A stretch of 64,000 bases of DNA from Pelargonium tetragonum (taxonomy: Eukaryota; Streptophyta; Magnoliopsida; Geraniales; Geraniaceae), in contig JAYMTL010000052.1 in the NCBI GenBank assembly GCA_036897445.1, positions 1-64,000 on the forward strand, given 5' to 3'. Numbering within the stretch: position 1 is the stretch's first letter; each line of letters opens with the position of its first letter. Below the pieces are notes generated by a model that worked only from the letters and a program-made list of their open reading frames with translations, did not search any database and was not told the origin of the DNA. The position numbers and the translations under genes are program-made. Positions 1 through 12,300 of this stretch are shown here, piece by piece.

Positions 1-360
1 TAGTATAAGCTATTCCAACTCGAAATCTCGGTTATTGGATTAAGGAGAGAGTCCGAAAACTTTTAAGGTCTCCAATAGAGAAAAGATAAAAACTAGATTG
101 CAAAAGAAAGAGTGAATTTTTGTATACGTCATATGTTGTAAAGCGTAAACAGCGCAATTTTCATTTAATGCATTTGCGAAAGAGCCGGGTCTATCTATTA
201 AAAGTAAGAATAACTGTTTCCAAAGCAAGACTTATTCTAAGCGGTTACAAAAATGAACTAAGGGCTATGCTTCCTGCTTGGAGATGGAATTTCTTCCGGA
301 TATACCAAACCCAAGAAAAGCTTTCGAATTTATGAGGGCTAAAGAGTCAACTTTTTAATA
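1..360. other. AT-rich non-coding DNA
   Basis: No gene is recognised here. Short open frames exist on both strands (about 60-70 codons), but they start at alternative codons and show no family motif. The dinucleotide signature is mixed and becomes strongly TpA-rich to the right. Confidence 0.5.
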
Positions 361-1140
361 GGTCTGAACCTTATCTTAATACTTACCCGCCGAAAAACCC
401 TTTTTAGGAAAAAAAGCTCTTATTAAACCCTTATTCTAAACCTTATAAGTAAATTATACGTTTATCCTTCCCGACTCTGGCAGAGCGAGGGAGGTTAATG
501 CTAGTAGTAAGTAATTTAAATATACCCACTTACGCAATAACACCCTTCTTTTTATTTGTCTTATTTGATTTCAGACCAACCTCCTTATTAGAATAGACTC
601 TCGAAGCAGTCTCTTAATATTAGGGGCTAGAACTTTCAAAGTCCTTGTAATACTCTTCCTATATTTCTCTGAGTCTTTGCAGCTATACCTGTCTTAGTTT
701 CTTCTTCTTGTCAGTACTCCCTTAGTCTTAGGAAGACTCTTCTTCTTAGGAGCTGTACCTTTTCTTAGGTTTTCCCTTGATAGGGAAGTTTTTTCTTTTA
801 GTATTCTATAGATTCATTATTAGAATTGTATTAGTTATTACGCGTATTAGTCTAAATAGAGATATTTATAAGTGTATTAGAAAGTGGTAGTAGTATATCT
901 ATAGCTAGACGGTTTATAGATAAAGGATAATACCTCCTGCGCTTTGTTCTTTTTATTAAAGTAAAGGCGGAGAGAAACTTAATCGTAGAATGGGTAAACA
1001 ATACCTGGGTATTAAACTCTCTTTAGATTTACTAACCTCCTGCTAACTACTAAACTACTATAAATTTGGGAATAACACAACATCAAGGCCAGACTTTCGC
1101 GTTACTCCGTTTTGAGAAAGAAGCTCCTAAACTAGACTTT
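361..1140. repeat. Strongly RIP-like eroded repeat relic
   Basis: This stretch is pyrimidine-biased on the + strand and very rich in TpA. Hand counts give 5 TA to 2 AT, with 1 CA+TG against 5 AC+GT, in 361-420, and 10 to 6 with 1 against 6 in 421-480. In fungi such values follow repeat-induced point mutation, which acts only on duplicated DNA, so a former repeat is inferred. The minus strand at about 560-800 has a lysine/arginine-rich coding look, but no family could be named. Edges are approximate. Confidence 0.4.
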
Positions 1141-4100
1141 CAAAACCCCTGTCTTTATTCCTAACTCAAAAGTTGAAACCATACTCCTATACTTCTTATC
1201 TTTCTTATAGGCCCTGCCCTCGTTAACTTTCCGGATTACGGAGCCCGAAATATCCGAAACTGCAAAATGTTAGATCTAAACTAAAACTTTCCCGAAACTC
1301 CGCTCTTTGTATTTTGTATAAAGTAAGGAAATCTTTAATATTATAATATCATGAAATGAAAAGTAAGCCCTTCTTTAGTATAGTTACCCATATAAGAATT
1401 TCTTATTAGGTCAAAAACCAAAGGTATTCCTAACTAAGCACCTAGTTAACGAAAAGTTTTATACCGTTAGGCTCTTCCTTTTTCTATCTAATACTTATTA
1501 AAGGGGATTGAAATAAAGGTACTAAATTAAGGTATCGTTTCTCTTAAGAGTAGCTCTAGCTTAGAAGCTCGACCCTCCTAAAGAAGAAATGAAAGTAATC
1601 TCAAGAAGAGGTTTCAGTAAGAGTAAATTCGTAAAAAAGCAAACCCTTATTTGCCCTTAAAATAGAGGTCTCATAGAGGCGTTTTCAATTATCAAGAAAG
1701 GTATGTCTTTTTTAAATGAAATAACTTCGAAATTCTAAATAGTTGAAGTTGAAACCGGGATTAGCCTCACAAGGAAAGGAGAATTTCCATACAATAGAAA
1801 GATGGGTGAGTTGACTGCATCTGCCAAAGAGAGCACTAAAAGGAACACGTTATTTTGAAGTGGGCGGGGAATTCCTTCGGAGGGTTTGCTGAGAAGAATC
1901 GGTTGGTTACTGTTGAATAACTACGGATAATATTAAAGTTATTATTTAGAATTTCTTACTTTTTCTTATGGTGTACTGTACTAAAATGAGTTCCAATCTT
2001 GAGTTTCGACAAAAAGTTTGTGGTATTACTCCTTTTTAAGAATCCAGGGGTACCGCGACTAAACACCGACGACACTTATGAAGTATTCCGTCCAAGCAAG
2101 CTTCGGAAAACTATTCCCATAAAAAACTCTTGAAAAAAGTTTAGATAACTTGAGGGGGTTTTTAGGAATTACATACAATATAAATTAGATAAGTCTATTT
2201 TAACAGTCAGTGACTCCTATAAAAACCCTTGGGATAACAAAGCAAGCATTCCTAAAATGTAATTAAATAGCTTCATTTGTTAGTACTTATACCTTTTTTA
2301 TTACGTCCACTGAGAACGGGACCCTGTCACTCACACGTGCCTGTCCTGCATTCTTTACCTCGATAAAAAGGACTCTATTACAAAAAGATATACTCAGGGG
2401 GTTCTAAAAAGGAAAATAATATTAAACAATTAAAGAGTTTGTTTCCTGGTATAGTACAAAATCTTCTTTAGTTTTATAATAAAGCTGTATAAGTTACTTG
2501 AACTGTCAAAGTCTAAACACTGGTAGTAGCAATAAAAATAAGAGGAGTACGCTATTCAGGAGTCCCGAATATTACACGCAAATGGAATTAGAAATACCTT
2601 GTAGTACGGTCCTTGCCTGAACTAAGTTATTTAAACCTGCTTTATTATATTTGAAATTGTACGGGAGACGCGCCCCTTTTGTTTTATACCTCTTCCTGAC
2701 GAGAAAAGTCAACCTTTAGTTTTGTTAACAAAGAAGGTTTCCACTGTCGTCTTATCCTCTTGGAAAGCTGGGGCATTCAGTGTACTCGCGAGTCGAAGAA
2801 AAGAGTTCCATCAGCGCTTGGTTGGTAAAGCCAGGCTTCTAAGGGATTTAACGTCTAAAGTTCGAGTCGCGGGTCAATATAGAAATGTTTCTTTTCTTCT
2901 CCATGCGATTGCTATTGACTAATAGAAAGCACTAAAAAGAAAAGAGTAAAAGGCTAGCTTATTTTCTATTTGTAGACAAAAACTTAGATATTTACTAGTT
3001 AGTTGTTCCCTTTGAAAGTTTTGACTTAAAAGGGTGTAATATCTAAGAGTCTTCTTATTCCAGAATTTGTTAGCTAAAACCCCTCTTATTATAAAAGGCA
3101 TGCCTACTGAATTTATAAGCTTTTTTTATTGCGCGCTCTAAATTTATGTTACTCTTGACCAGAGTACTCGAAGGAGCTCTTAGACTCGTTTTACCCCGCT
3201 GACAGGACTTTACTATCCACGTTGTATACCCTTAATTTAGGGGTTTTTGCTATTCATACAGAGAAGTCTATATACTGGATTCTGGATTGCCGTGGGTCTA
3301 AAAATTTTTCTTTTAATATTTCTTTGATACAAGTATTCTTATAAGTTATCTCTTATTTTCTTAATACCGGATAAACAGGATTTTCCCGAAATCCAGCACC
3401 TCACTTTAGTAGGTCTAGGCTATGTATAGTATAGATTGCCCTTTTGTCTAAACGAGATTTCATAATAACGCCCTCCTTTGTGAAGAACTCTCTTACTTAT
3501 TCTCATCGAATTAGATACTCGTTTTTAAGTAAAATCTTACGGGCCTTATAGTTTTTATTAGAATTTTATAAAGATTGCCGTAGTGTTTTATATAAAGTTG
3601 CGAAGTTATAGTTCTCTCTTATAAATTAAAATTCTTTTAATTAGACATTACCTTAATGTTGACATAGCTATCCTATTCGAGAACTCTTAATTTAATATAA
3701 AAAATAGAAAACTACGTAGTATAAAATCACTAGGGACCCTTAGAGGTTTACTTAGTAAGATTAAAAGCCTAAACTTGAAAAATTTCATTGCAGGAATCTG
3801 GAACTTGATTCATTAATTTTTAGTGGGTACACTTTTCCAGTGCGTAAGAGGCAATTTCACTTAGATATATATATTAAAACTAAGGAAATGCAGATAACAA
3901 AAAAAAACTCCTTACCTGCGATCCATATTTAAAAGCCGCAGCCGGGCTTTTGGTAACTAAGCTGAATTGGCGCGAGTGGGCGTGTGCTAATAAAATGTTA
4001 AAGAATATTCCCGGGGTACTTGTAAGTATTTAATAAATTGAAGTTTAAGCCTAGAATATATCTAAAAAGAATATTGTGAAGAGTAAGGATAATGAAAATT

Positions 4101-7100
4101 CTAACTTCCATCTTAGGCTCGAGCTGACCAGGGAGATATCCAGTGTTTATCTCAAAAGGAATTCCCTAGATATAAATTTCCGGAAATCGGGTTCCCTTTA
4201 AATCATACTTAACGGGTATGTCAAGGAAAATTCTTTCCAATAACTTTTTTTCAAGGGTTTTCTTAATTATAGTAAAAGTCAAACTCTTTGGTTAGTGCTT
4301 TTTTTTAGATTATAACCAAGAAAAAAGAAATTTAACCACAAGCAAGACTTTGGACCCGCACCCAGTCCTATTGTTTTCCTTCTGCTATTATATAATTTTC
4401 CAATCAGGCGTAAAGTTGACTTTATAAGTTTGTATAGGAATAACGAAACTCTACTTCATTTTTTGTTTTCCAGGCATTCGAATTTACTTATTCTTTTGTT
4501 TCATTTTAATTTAAGAATAACCCCTTAAAAGCGCTTTTCCTCTTTCTTTTTAGGCATAGGGTGAATTCTTAATCAATCTTTATTTACAGGAGGGGCCCTT
4601 AGATAGAATATGTGCATTCCTAGATTCTTCAATAGCAAGAACAATAAGTCTTCTCAAATGGATTTCAAGCTCCCTTTTCTAGGTGCTAAAGTTAAGAATC
4701 GCGGCTTTTTACTGAGATTCGGGTATAGCCATTTACTTACAGAAGGGGTTTATAGACTTCTGCAAGTGATTAGATCAAAAATACCGAATAAGAGAAAACC
4801 CTAAGTCTAATTTGGAGATAAGGTTAAAAGTTTTAGAGTCTTTTTTTTACTTCGATTGGTTAAAGCCGCTATTTCAAAGGGGATTCCTTTTATTTGGGCA
4901 CAGTTTCCACAACGAAAGGGGTCCTTGTTACTAGATGGGGTAGCTTTCAGGTAAGAGAGATACTGACGGAGATTTTGGCTACGTTACTAAGTGAGTTAGG
5001 TTGGCTCTACTGTTGTATATTTATACTCGCAAAGCCTTTTATGGAGGGTACCAGGCTTATTTTATTGGGTCTTAAAATCTAGCAAAGTTATGGGGAAGAG
5101 GGTTCTAAAACGTATGAAAACGCTCTTGGTATAAAAAATGGAATACACTGGAGTGGGTTTTAGTGCACGGCCGTATAGTAGATTTTTTATTGTTGTCATT
5201 TTGTCGTTCTGAGTCCCTTTCCGGTTTATTCCAAAATTTGAAGTAAAAGCGGCTTTTAAAGTAGGTCGGGGTTTTCTAAGTAAGTAATGAAGTCAAGTTA
5301 AAGCTTTTTTTCAAGTGGGTTGGTTAAGTTCTAAATTTTTGTTTAATCAGATGGGAAGGGTTTTTCTATTTTATCTAAAGGAAGAGTATAGCTCGGTGGA
5401 AAGTTATAGAAATAGGGACACAGAAACCGGGTAATAAAATGACAAAGTGGGTGATATTACGTAAGTAGGTATGTTCATTATACTATCTTTTATTTCCTTC
5501 CCAATTATTATATGAACCTTGTCTCTAAAAATCCCTTACCGAAAATGAAAAGTACAAAGTATCAAGGGCCTACCAAGTCAAGTTTAGACTCTAAAATCCC
5601 TCGTTACGTCGTGAGTCGAATGCATCTAGATACGCCGGTTCAAATCGCAAGTCATGCTTTTTGAGGCAGGTAAGGGTTTAGTCGCCTCTTTCTCGTAGTA
5701 AGAAAGTCTTATCACCTATTCTCTTATCTCATAATAGTTACATCGGTTAACCGAAAAAGAATTGGCGGAAACTCAACTCAAAATTTTAGGATAGAGCATC
5801 TCTTTATTAAAACATTATACTAATTCGTTTGGGTAAAACGGGTTATCTCACCTTCCTAAAGCTAGTATCTCCGCTTTGAATGAAAGGTGTCGCGCATATA
5901 GAGCTCGAAGTATTACCTACACGGCAGGCTAGCTGTGAGAGAAAGGGCCTAGACAGAGTTCCTAAACACTAGTGAGTGATAAAGTCATGCCATTAAGGAC
6001 CGCAATTTCATAAGCGAATGAGACATCGTCGAAGGAAGAAGTTGTCTAAGTTCTGGTTCGTAGGTACTATAAAATCCAGTGATTTTTTATTGGATTTTCC
6101 CTTTATCTTGATTTTGACCACTCTTGTCCTATATCTACCTTTGTTCTAATCTGGTCATGTTCTTTCAGTTGGTTATAAATTTCATTTCGGGGTAGGTATT
6201 CTAGGGAATCCTTTTATTCTGGAAATGGGCATCATAATTAAGAGTAACTAATTGAGGAACCAGAAAAGCTTAGACTCTCATTAAGAATTTAAGAATATTG
6301 GAAACCCCAGTAAATTTTTTTTTTGAAAATAAAATGTCTTTAAAAAATCTTTTTATACTAATTACATTACCTCGATCGCTTATAATGGCCTTGACAGAAA
6401 TGCGCTATGCCTTATATTTGGCTATTTGTGGATACTGTGCCGGGCTCGTAAGTAACCTTTTAGTGGGTATAACTCAACTCTTGTGGATAAATCAAAAGTA
6501 CTCCCAATGTGCGGACCTTCTTTACTAGAAAACCAGGGGGTCTTGCATTAGTAAAGGTTTATAAGGTTAGTTACTTATTAAAATTAGCGGATTTCCCTAT
6601 TTAGTTTTAGAGAGCACCCTTATTAGAGAATTTTTAATAGATTTTTTGTCCTTTGTCTTTTAGGTTAGGAAATGGACAAGGCTTTCTGCATACACATGTT
6701 TTCCTGCTAGCTTAGTTTATTTAAACAACTTTATCTTTACCAAAGGGGGAATCCTTTATCCGGAGAGTGCTAACTTTATAAAGGGCACACTCAATTAATT
6801 ATATAGCATAACTAGGGCAAGGGCTTATTACTAAAAAAGGAGATATAACATTGAGCCTAAACTCCAACTACAAGCAAGATAGAATACTCTTACTTGAAAA
6901 ACTCTGGAATCTCCAAAAATCTTTATGCTTAAACGGGGTTTTATAAAGACAAAGTTTAGCAGTATCTTCCAAGAACCTGAGGACATGATTTAAAAAAGAG
7001 CTTTTTATCAAGGGAATGCGTGAGAAAGAAACCTAACAATAGAAACTAATATACCGCAAGGGAAAAATCTTCCAGTAACCCATGGGGTGGAAAGATACTA

Positions 7101-9260
7101 TCCGTCTACAAAAGAAGGTTACCCTTTCTTCCCTTGCTTTAGCAGTTGGTATTATAAAAGTGCTTTCTATTGTAATGATTCCAAAGAAGATGCGCGTAAA
7201 CCTTGTGATTTCCAGTTGACTATTTCCCCTTTCGGATAAGTTATTCTTTTACTTTCAAAAACCAGATCCAATTTTCTGCAGCCAAGAAACTTCCGCGAAA
7301 ACTTTACTTGAGCTCGGTTGAGGTTTCATTTAAAATTTCCACCAAATTTAAGGTAGGATTCTACAAACAAGTAATAGGCTCTCGCTTAGCTAAATTTCTT
7401 TTTAAAATAAAGAGAGTTCCTCTTCTAAATCCTTAAGGACTCCCAGAAGAAGTGTTAGCTTCGTTATTAAAAAAAACTACCCGGGGCGCCTTTCCTTGAT
7501 AAGTAGAGTTTAGTACAAGCTCTTGTGCGGATCCCTTTCCTTATAATAGAAATTTTAATAGGGACGACCCGCTTATAAGATAGTCATTAAATTAAAGCAT
7601 AAACGTAAGGCAAACAGTATAGAAAAAATGAAGAGAATACAAGTTACTCTATCCAATAGGAGTCCTTGGAAGAAGCGGGTGTAATAAGATAAAAAGAGTC
7701 CTTCCACCCTATTTGACGGACTTGACCTAGGTAATAAAAACGAGCGCTTTTTAACCTCTATATTTAGTAAAACTTATAATACTTCAAGAGATTCCTTGAT
7801 CAATTAACCTCAATAGCCCTGAAGAAAAAGCACGGTTATGACAAATGTGTAGGTACGTTCGCGTAAGTCCTTTAGGTTTACTTTTAGACTTTATTGCTAT
7901 GTTGTGTTAAACTGAGCTACTGGTAAAATATCCATTTACAAGAACTTCAGTCTTGGAAAATCCGAAACCCCTACTTATTTTCTTGTAAAACCTGTGCTAG
8001 CTATTAGAGATAATAATTACAACTCTTTTGACCCTAATATAGGGTTGGATTATAACAAGAGTATACCCGAAAGGAAGTTATAGCAGGATGCTTGTAGATC
8101 CATCTACACGAGTAGAGAAAATTCGTTTAAAATATAAAGTAGAGTGCAAAACTACTTCCCTTTTGTTCTTGCTTTTTATAACCCCGGGATCGCCCTGGGC
8201 TAGTTATATTAGGGTTCCCCATGAGGGCGCAGCAGGATATACATACTGGAAAAAAAGCTCCTAAATGAGCTAGAAAGATAATTTTGTTATAATCAGCAGC
8301 AATTTCTTGGAGGGATTTTCCTTTCTTTTTCTAAAAAAACAATTAAAGGGTATCCATAGGCTTTGAAGGTCTACTGAACTATTGAGTAAAGCAAAGGGTT
8401 ATGGGATCCCCGCGTACAAGGGAAATAAATAATCTGCAATTAGTACAGGACCTGAACTCAAGTATTTGCTAACTAGGGATATTGAGTAAGAGTCTGCTTT
8501 GCCTTACCTTATAATAGGCGTTCTCGAAGTTAGAGGTTCTTGTACAAAGATTAAGAAAATAGAGACTAAGAAAGCTACAGGTATAGTTATTGGGAAGTAG
8601 GTCTAGGCTTGTAGGATAGGAAAAGAGACGGAGTCCATAAGAGATAGTCCTTTATTAAAGATAAGGGGTTTGCAGTGAAAGGTAATATTAATGGATATAA
8701 GCTGGCTCTAACTATAAGGGGGATTTAATATATTTAAAATAGTTATAATATAAAATAAATATAAAGAAGTCTCTTGATTTACTGCGAACTAAGTGAACAA
8801 GAATTTAGAACTAAAGAACCTTACTATGTCTTTTACTCTTTTTCCTTAAGTTTAGTTTTAAATAGAATTTCCTCTTATTATTTTGTTATAAAGTACTAAC
8901 TATGTTCTACCCCGCGGGAGAAACTCCTAATTACAAATCCGAAGAAATTTATATATACCTATCTTAAGAGGCTGGAGTCACAAAAGAGTGAGCATCGGCA
9001 AAAGGGCACCTATTAAATAAAAGACTATAACAACTTCATGTCATACACTTCTTTCTCTTGTTTTTTATACTCCTCCGGATCTTCTCGTATAAAGGTTCCG
9101 TACTAATGTAAAAGAGTTCTCTTGAGGCACATACTATTATATCTATTTTAAGGAAGTCCTTTCATTTAGCTGCTCACAATGTACAAGGGAAAGTTTCCTG
9201 GGGTATGTTAAAATCTAATTAGGGGTCCCTTTTATAAAATGTGCGTAGAAGTACTTTCTT
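1141..9260. other. Gene-free AT-rich DNA with dispersed mini-dyads
   Basis: No gene, rRNA or intact tRNA is visible in these 8 kb. The longest frames are 60-76 codons, within chance. The notable content is short G-run/C-run dyads scattered every hundred or so bases. Examples lie near 4592 (GGGGCCC), 4880 (GGGATTCC), 6208 and 6747 (GGGAATCC), 7531 and 8403 (GGATCC), 7663 and 8632 (GGAGTCC), and 9225 (GGGGTCCC). TpA is moderately raised. Confidence 0.5.
8183..8200. repeat. GC-rich double palindrome
   Basis: CCCGGG (8183-8188) lies 3 bases before GCCCTGGGC (8192-8200), a perfect 4+1+4 dyad. In an AT-rich context the pair forms a compact GC cluster. No function can be assigned. It belongs to the wider set of G/C mini-dyads in this window. 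Confidence 0.6.
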
Positions 9261-9273
9261 GTGTGTTTACCTA

Positions 9274-9290
9274 CCCGTTTGTGCAACGGG
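9274..9290. repeat. Perfect 6-bp hairpin with 5-nt loop
   Basis: CCCGTT (9274-9279) pairs with AACGGG (9285-9290) around the loop TGTGC. No T-run follows on either strand, so it is not a typical intrinsic terminator. An 8-bp GC-rich tandem duplication follows 10 bases downstream. Confidence 0.65.
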
Positions 9291-9300
9291 ACTTGAACCA

Positions 9301-9316
9301 GCGGCTTCGCGGCTTC
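9301..9316. repeat. 8-bp tandem duplication (GCGGCTTC x2)
   Basis: GCGGCTTC occurs twice head to tail with no mismatch. It is unusually GC-rich for its surroundings. A slipped-strand replication origin is likely. Read on the minus strand it sits beside a GGTTCAAGT word resembling a tRNA T-loop, but the neighbouring stems do not form a tRNA. Confidence 0.7.
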
Positions 9317-12300
9317 TTTGAAATTTAAGCTCGCTTGAATAAATGCCTTAACTTTGACTCCCGGTAGCCTTATTAGTCTGTAAAAGAAAATAATCTACTA
9401 AAAAGAGAGCTGCTCTATCTCTATAAAATAAAAGATCTTTCCTGTGACTTATATTAAATGTCAATACTTCAAAAAAACTTAGGACAACAAATACAGATTC
9501 ATTACAATAAATATAGGAACTTCTTGTATGCTCATTTTCCATGTCTTAAAACAGGAATTAATGTACCTCATAACTAGGGCTTTTTAAGTCGAGATTTCCA
9601 ATGTCTTTTTCCTTACTTTAATTCTCCGAAACTTCCTAACTTACAATTTGAAAAACAGGAAACTACTTACCGATAAGTCAGCCCTGTTAAATTCAAAATC
9701 CAGGAGTAAATAAATAAAGATTACACATTAAAATCCCAAAAAAACATATAAGAAGTAAATAGGTAATAAACTAAACTCTCAAAGCTTAGATTTGTAATTA
9801 GTTATTTAGCTCGATTGTAGTAATAAGAGGTAGACCTTACTAACACAGAATATCTTTCTACAGGTAAGTGGAGGGTGGTGACGCAGTTATTATATGTATA
9901 TCCAGAGTTTTATAAGTCTCATTATTATAGGTAGAGAACCCTGAAAAGTATATTACTCCAGGCCTATATACACGCGTGTAACGTGGCTAAGAACAGTAGA
10001 GATTTCCCTTTTCTTTTTTTATTGAATCGTATAAAAGGATAAGGATCCCCGGATATTAAGACCTAAAGTCAGGAAAAGGAGGGCAACCCTTGTATAGTTC
10101 CTAAATTAGTAGCGTGCTTTGGTTGAGTATATACTCCAGGAATATCCAGTGAAGTGAATGGAAGTAGAATAAATACTAAAAATGTATTCAATAGCGTACC
10201 CAGATAAGTATACGCAGTAAAAGTATAGGTAAATAAAAGCCAAGATTCCTTCTAAACTTTCTTAAAATTTCTTATTCTGCGTTTAGCCACATTTAACTTC
10301 ATTTTAAGTATGACTAGAAGGTTCAAAATTCTCCCTAATTTTTTGATTAGGGGTTTCGGCACTAGGTACAGCTAACATAACAAGTATGAAATCCCTTTTA
10401 GTTTAAGCACGCTTACTTTTTCGGCTGTTAAATTGTATGAAGTAGCTCAGTAAGCAAGTTGTTTTCATTACTATACTTGCTTGACCCACCCAAGGTGGAT
10501 AAGATTTTAAAAGTAGAAAAGCTCTAAAATTTGTATAGACATCCTAAGGATATATAACATAGCTTTTCCGTGGGGACAATCCTGGAAATAAGGTATAAAA
10601 CTCTAACTTCGGGATTCTCTTTTAATATCCTACTGAGCTACAGGCAGCCTAAATAAAGTTGTAATATCTATGGGTATTGTAAACTAGATACGAGTTCTAA
10701 CCGGATTTTTATAGAGAGGGGAATCCCTTAGGCAACATACCTCCCTTCATAACTTAACTACGTTTTGCACGAAACAAGGTCTGGAAGAAGCCGCTTTATA
10801 AATTTAACTTAGCAGATATTGGGCTAGGGAAACCCTAACAGGTACATTAGGGTTTCCTTATAGTGTTTTATTGGATCTAGTATAAGCAAAAAGGGAAGAT
10901 TAAGAGCTGAGTCAACGAATCCACTTATATCTACTTTTCTTCTAGAATTCTGTATCAAATTTTAACTCCAGTCTTACGAAGGGAAGGCCCTTTTTTATTA
11001 ACTCAACGGGTCAAATAGAAGCAGTAGGACACTAACTTAATCGGAAATGCGAATTTCTTGAAGAAAGTAAACAAAAAGCAGTTAAAACAAAGGCTGTAGG
11101 ATTAGTCAGGCCCTTATAGAAGGTACTAGGAAAAAACTCCTCTGTAGGCTAGGGGCTCCTCTTAAAGTAAATAGCAGGAATCCCTAGAAATAAATAGCAA
11201 TTTCGCACTTACAAGGTAGACTGTCTAAAAAGGGTTTAGATAGAACAAAATTTTCTGCCAATTTCTCTTAACCCCAAAAATCCAATAAAGTTTTTAAACC
11301 AACTCCCCAACACGATTCGAACTTATGTCCGTCCTCCGTTTTTTTAGAAATTCTTGACATACTCATAGCTCGCAATAATTATAAATTGTACAGACTTCCT
11401 CTAAGTGATTCTCTGCCCAACTTCTTATGAATATATGGCAGTCAATCTATTTTCTATATGAGTTTATGAAAAAAATTTACAAATAAACTTAAAGGCATAA
11501 GAAAGCCCGGGATCCCCATCTCATACAAAGAGGAGTAAAGGAACTTGTATAGCCGCGGCTATAATAAAATTCCATACACACTTTATAGTTTGGAGCATTC
11601 CCTGGAGGAAAAGGAGGTAGAATTGCCCCCTTTCTTACAAACTAATATTACTAGATAAAATTCCAATTATTTCAAATAAGGTACAGGGTCCTTCTGAAGT
11701 TTATAAAATCTTGATCACGAACTTCGTGCTGAAGCGGGACTCTTAGTTAAAACTAAAATAACCTTTACCACAACCGATATGTTTACGACGCATCAAGCAA
11801 AGCGGAGGCTCTTTGACTTAAAAGTTCCTTATACTGCTAGATGAGTTCTAGCATAAAATATAGAACACTCTAATAAAGACTAATGGAATAATAGCATACT
11901 TACAAAAATTTTTACAGCATGGGATAACCTAACCTTTAATAAATAGATTCTCAATTTAGATAAAAGTTATACAACCTCCAGTATAATACTAAATCTGGTA
12001 GTTATAAACTGTAATTTGGGTTTGTCCTTTTCAAGACCTATACTATATAGTTAAAGAGATGGAGTGCTATTCTCAAAAAAATACAAATTGAATTTGCGAG
12101 GGCTAAAAGTTAAGAAATAACTTTAAGATCGAAAATCTAAAGAGAAGTTGACAAGTATAAGGGCTATCCTTTTGTATTGAATATAGTCCACGAGTCATTA
12201 CGTTATTGTTTATATTGTAAGAGGGGCACTACTACCCCCCGAAAAAGATACACTCCTACCACTCAGTCTAGCTAGCGAGTATTTTACTCTAAATTTTTCT

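Noticed and set aside
9285-9370. Minus-strand tRNA suspected from GGTTCAAGT beside a GC-rich block
   Set aside because: T-stem pairing is incomplete and no matching acceptor or anticodon arm was found at the right distances.
10828-10857. Telomere repeat
   Set aside because: Only single CCCTAA and TTAGGG hexamers in inverted order; no tandem array.
11292-11370. Minus-strand tRNA suspected from GTTCGAAT
   Set aside because: The T-stem has a mismatch and the required 5' acceptor strand is missing. GGTTCAA/GTTCGAA words occur at close to chance frequency in the window.
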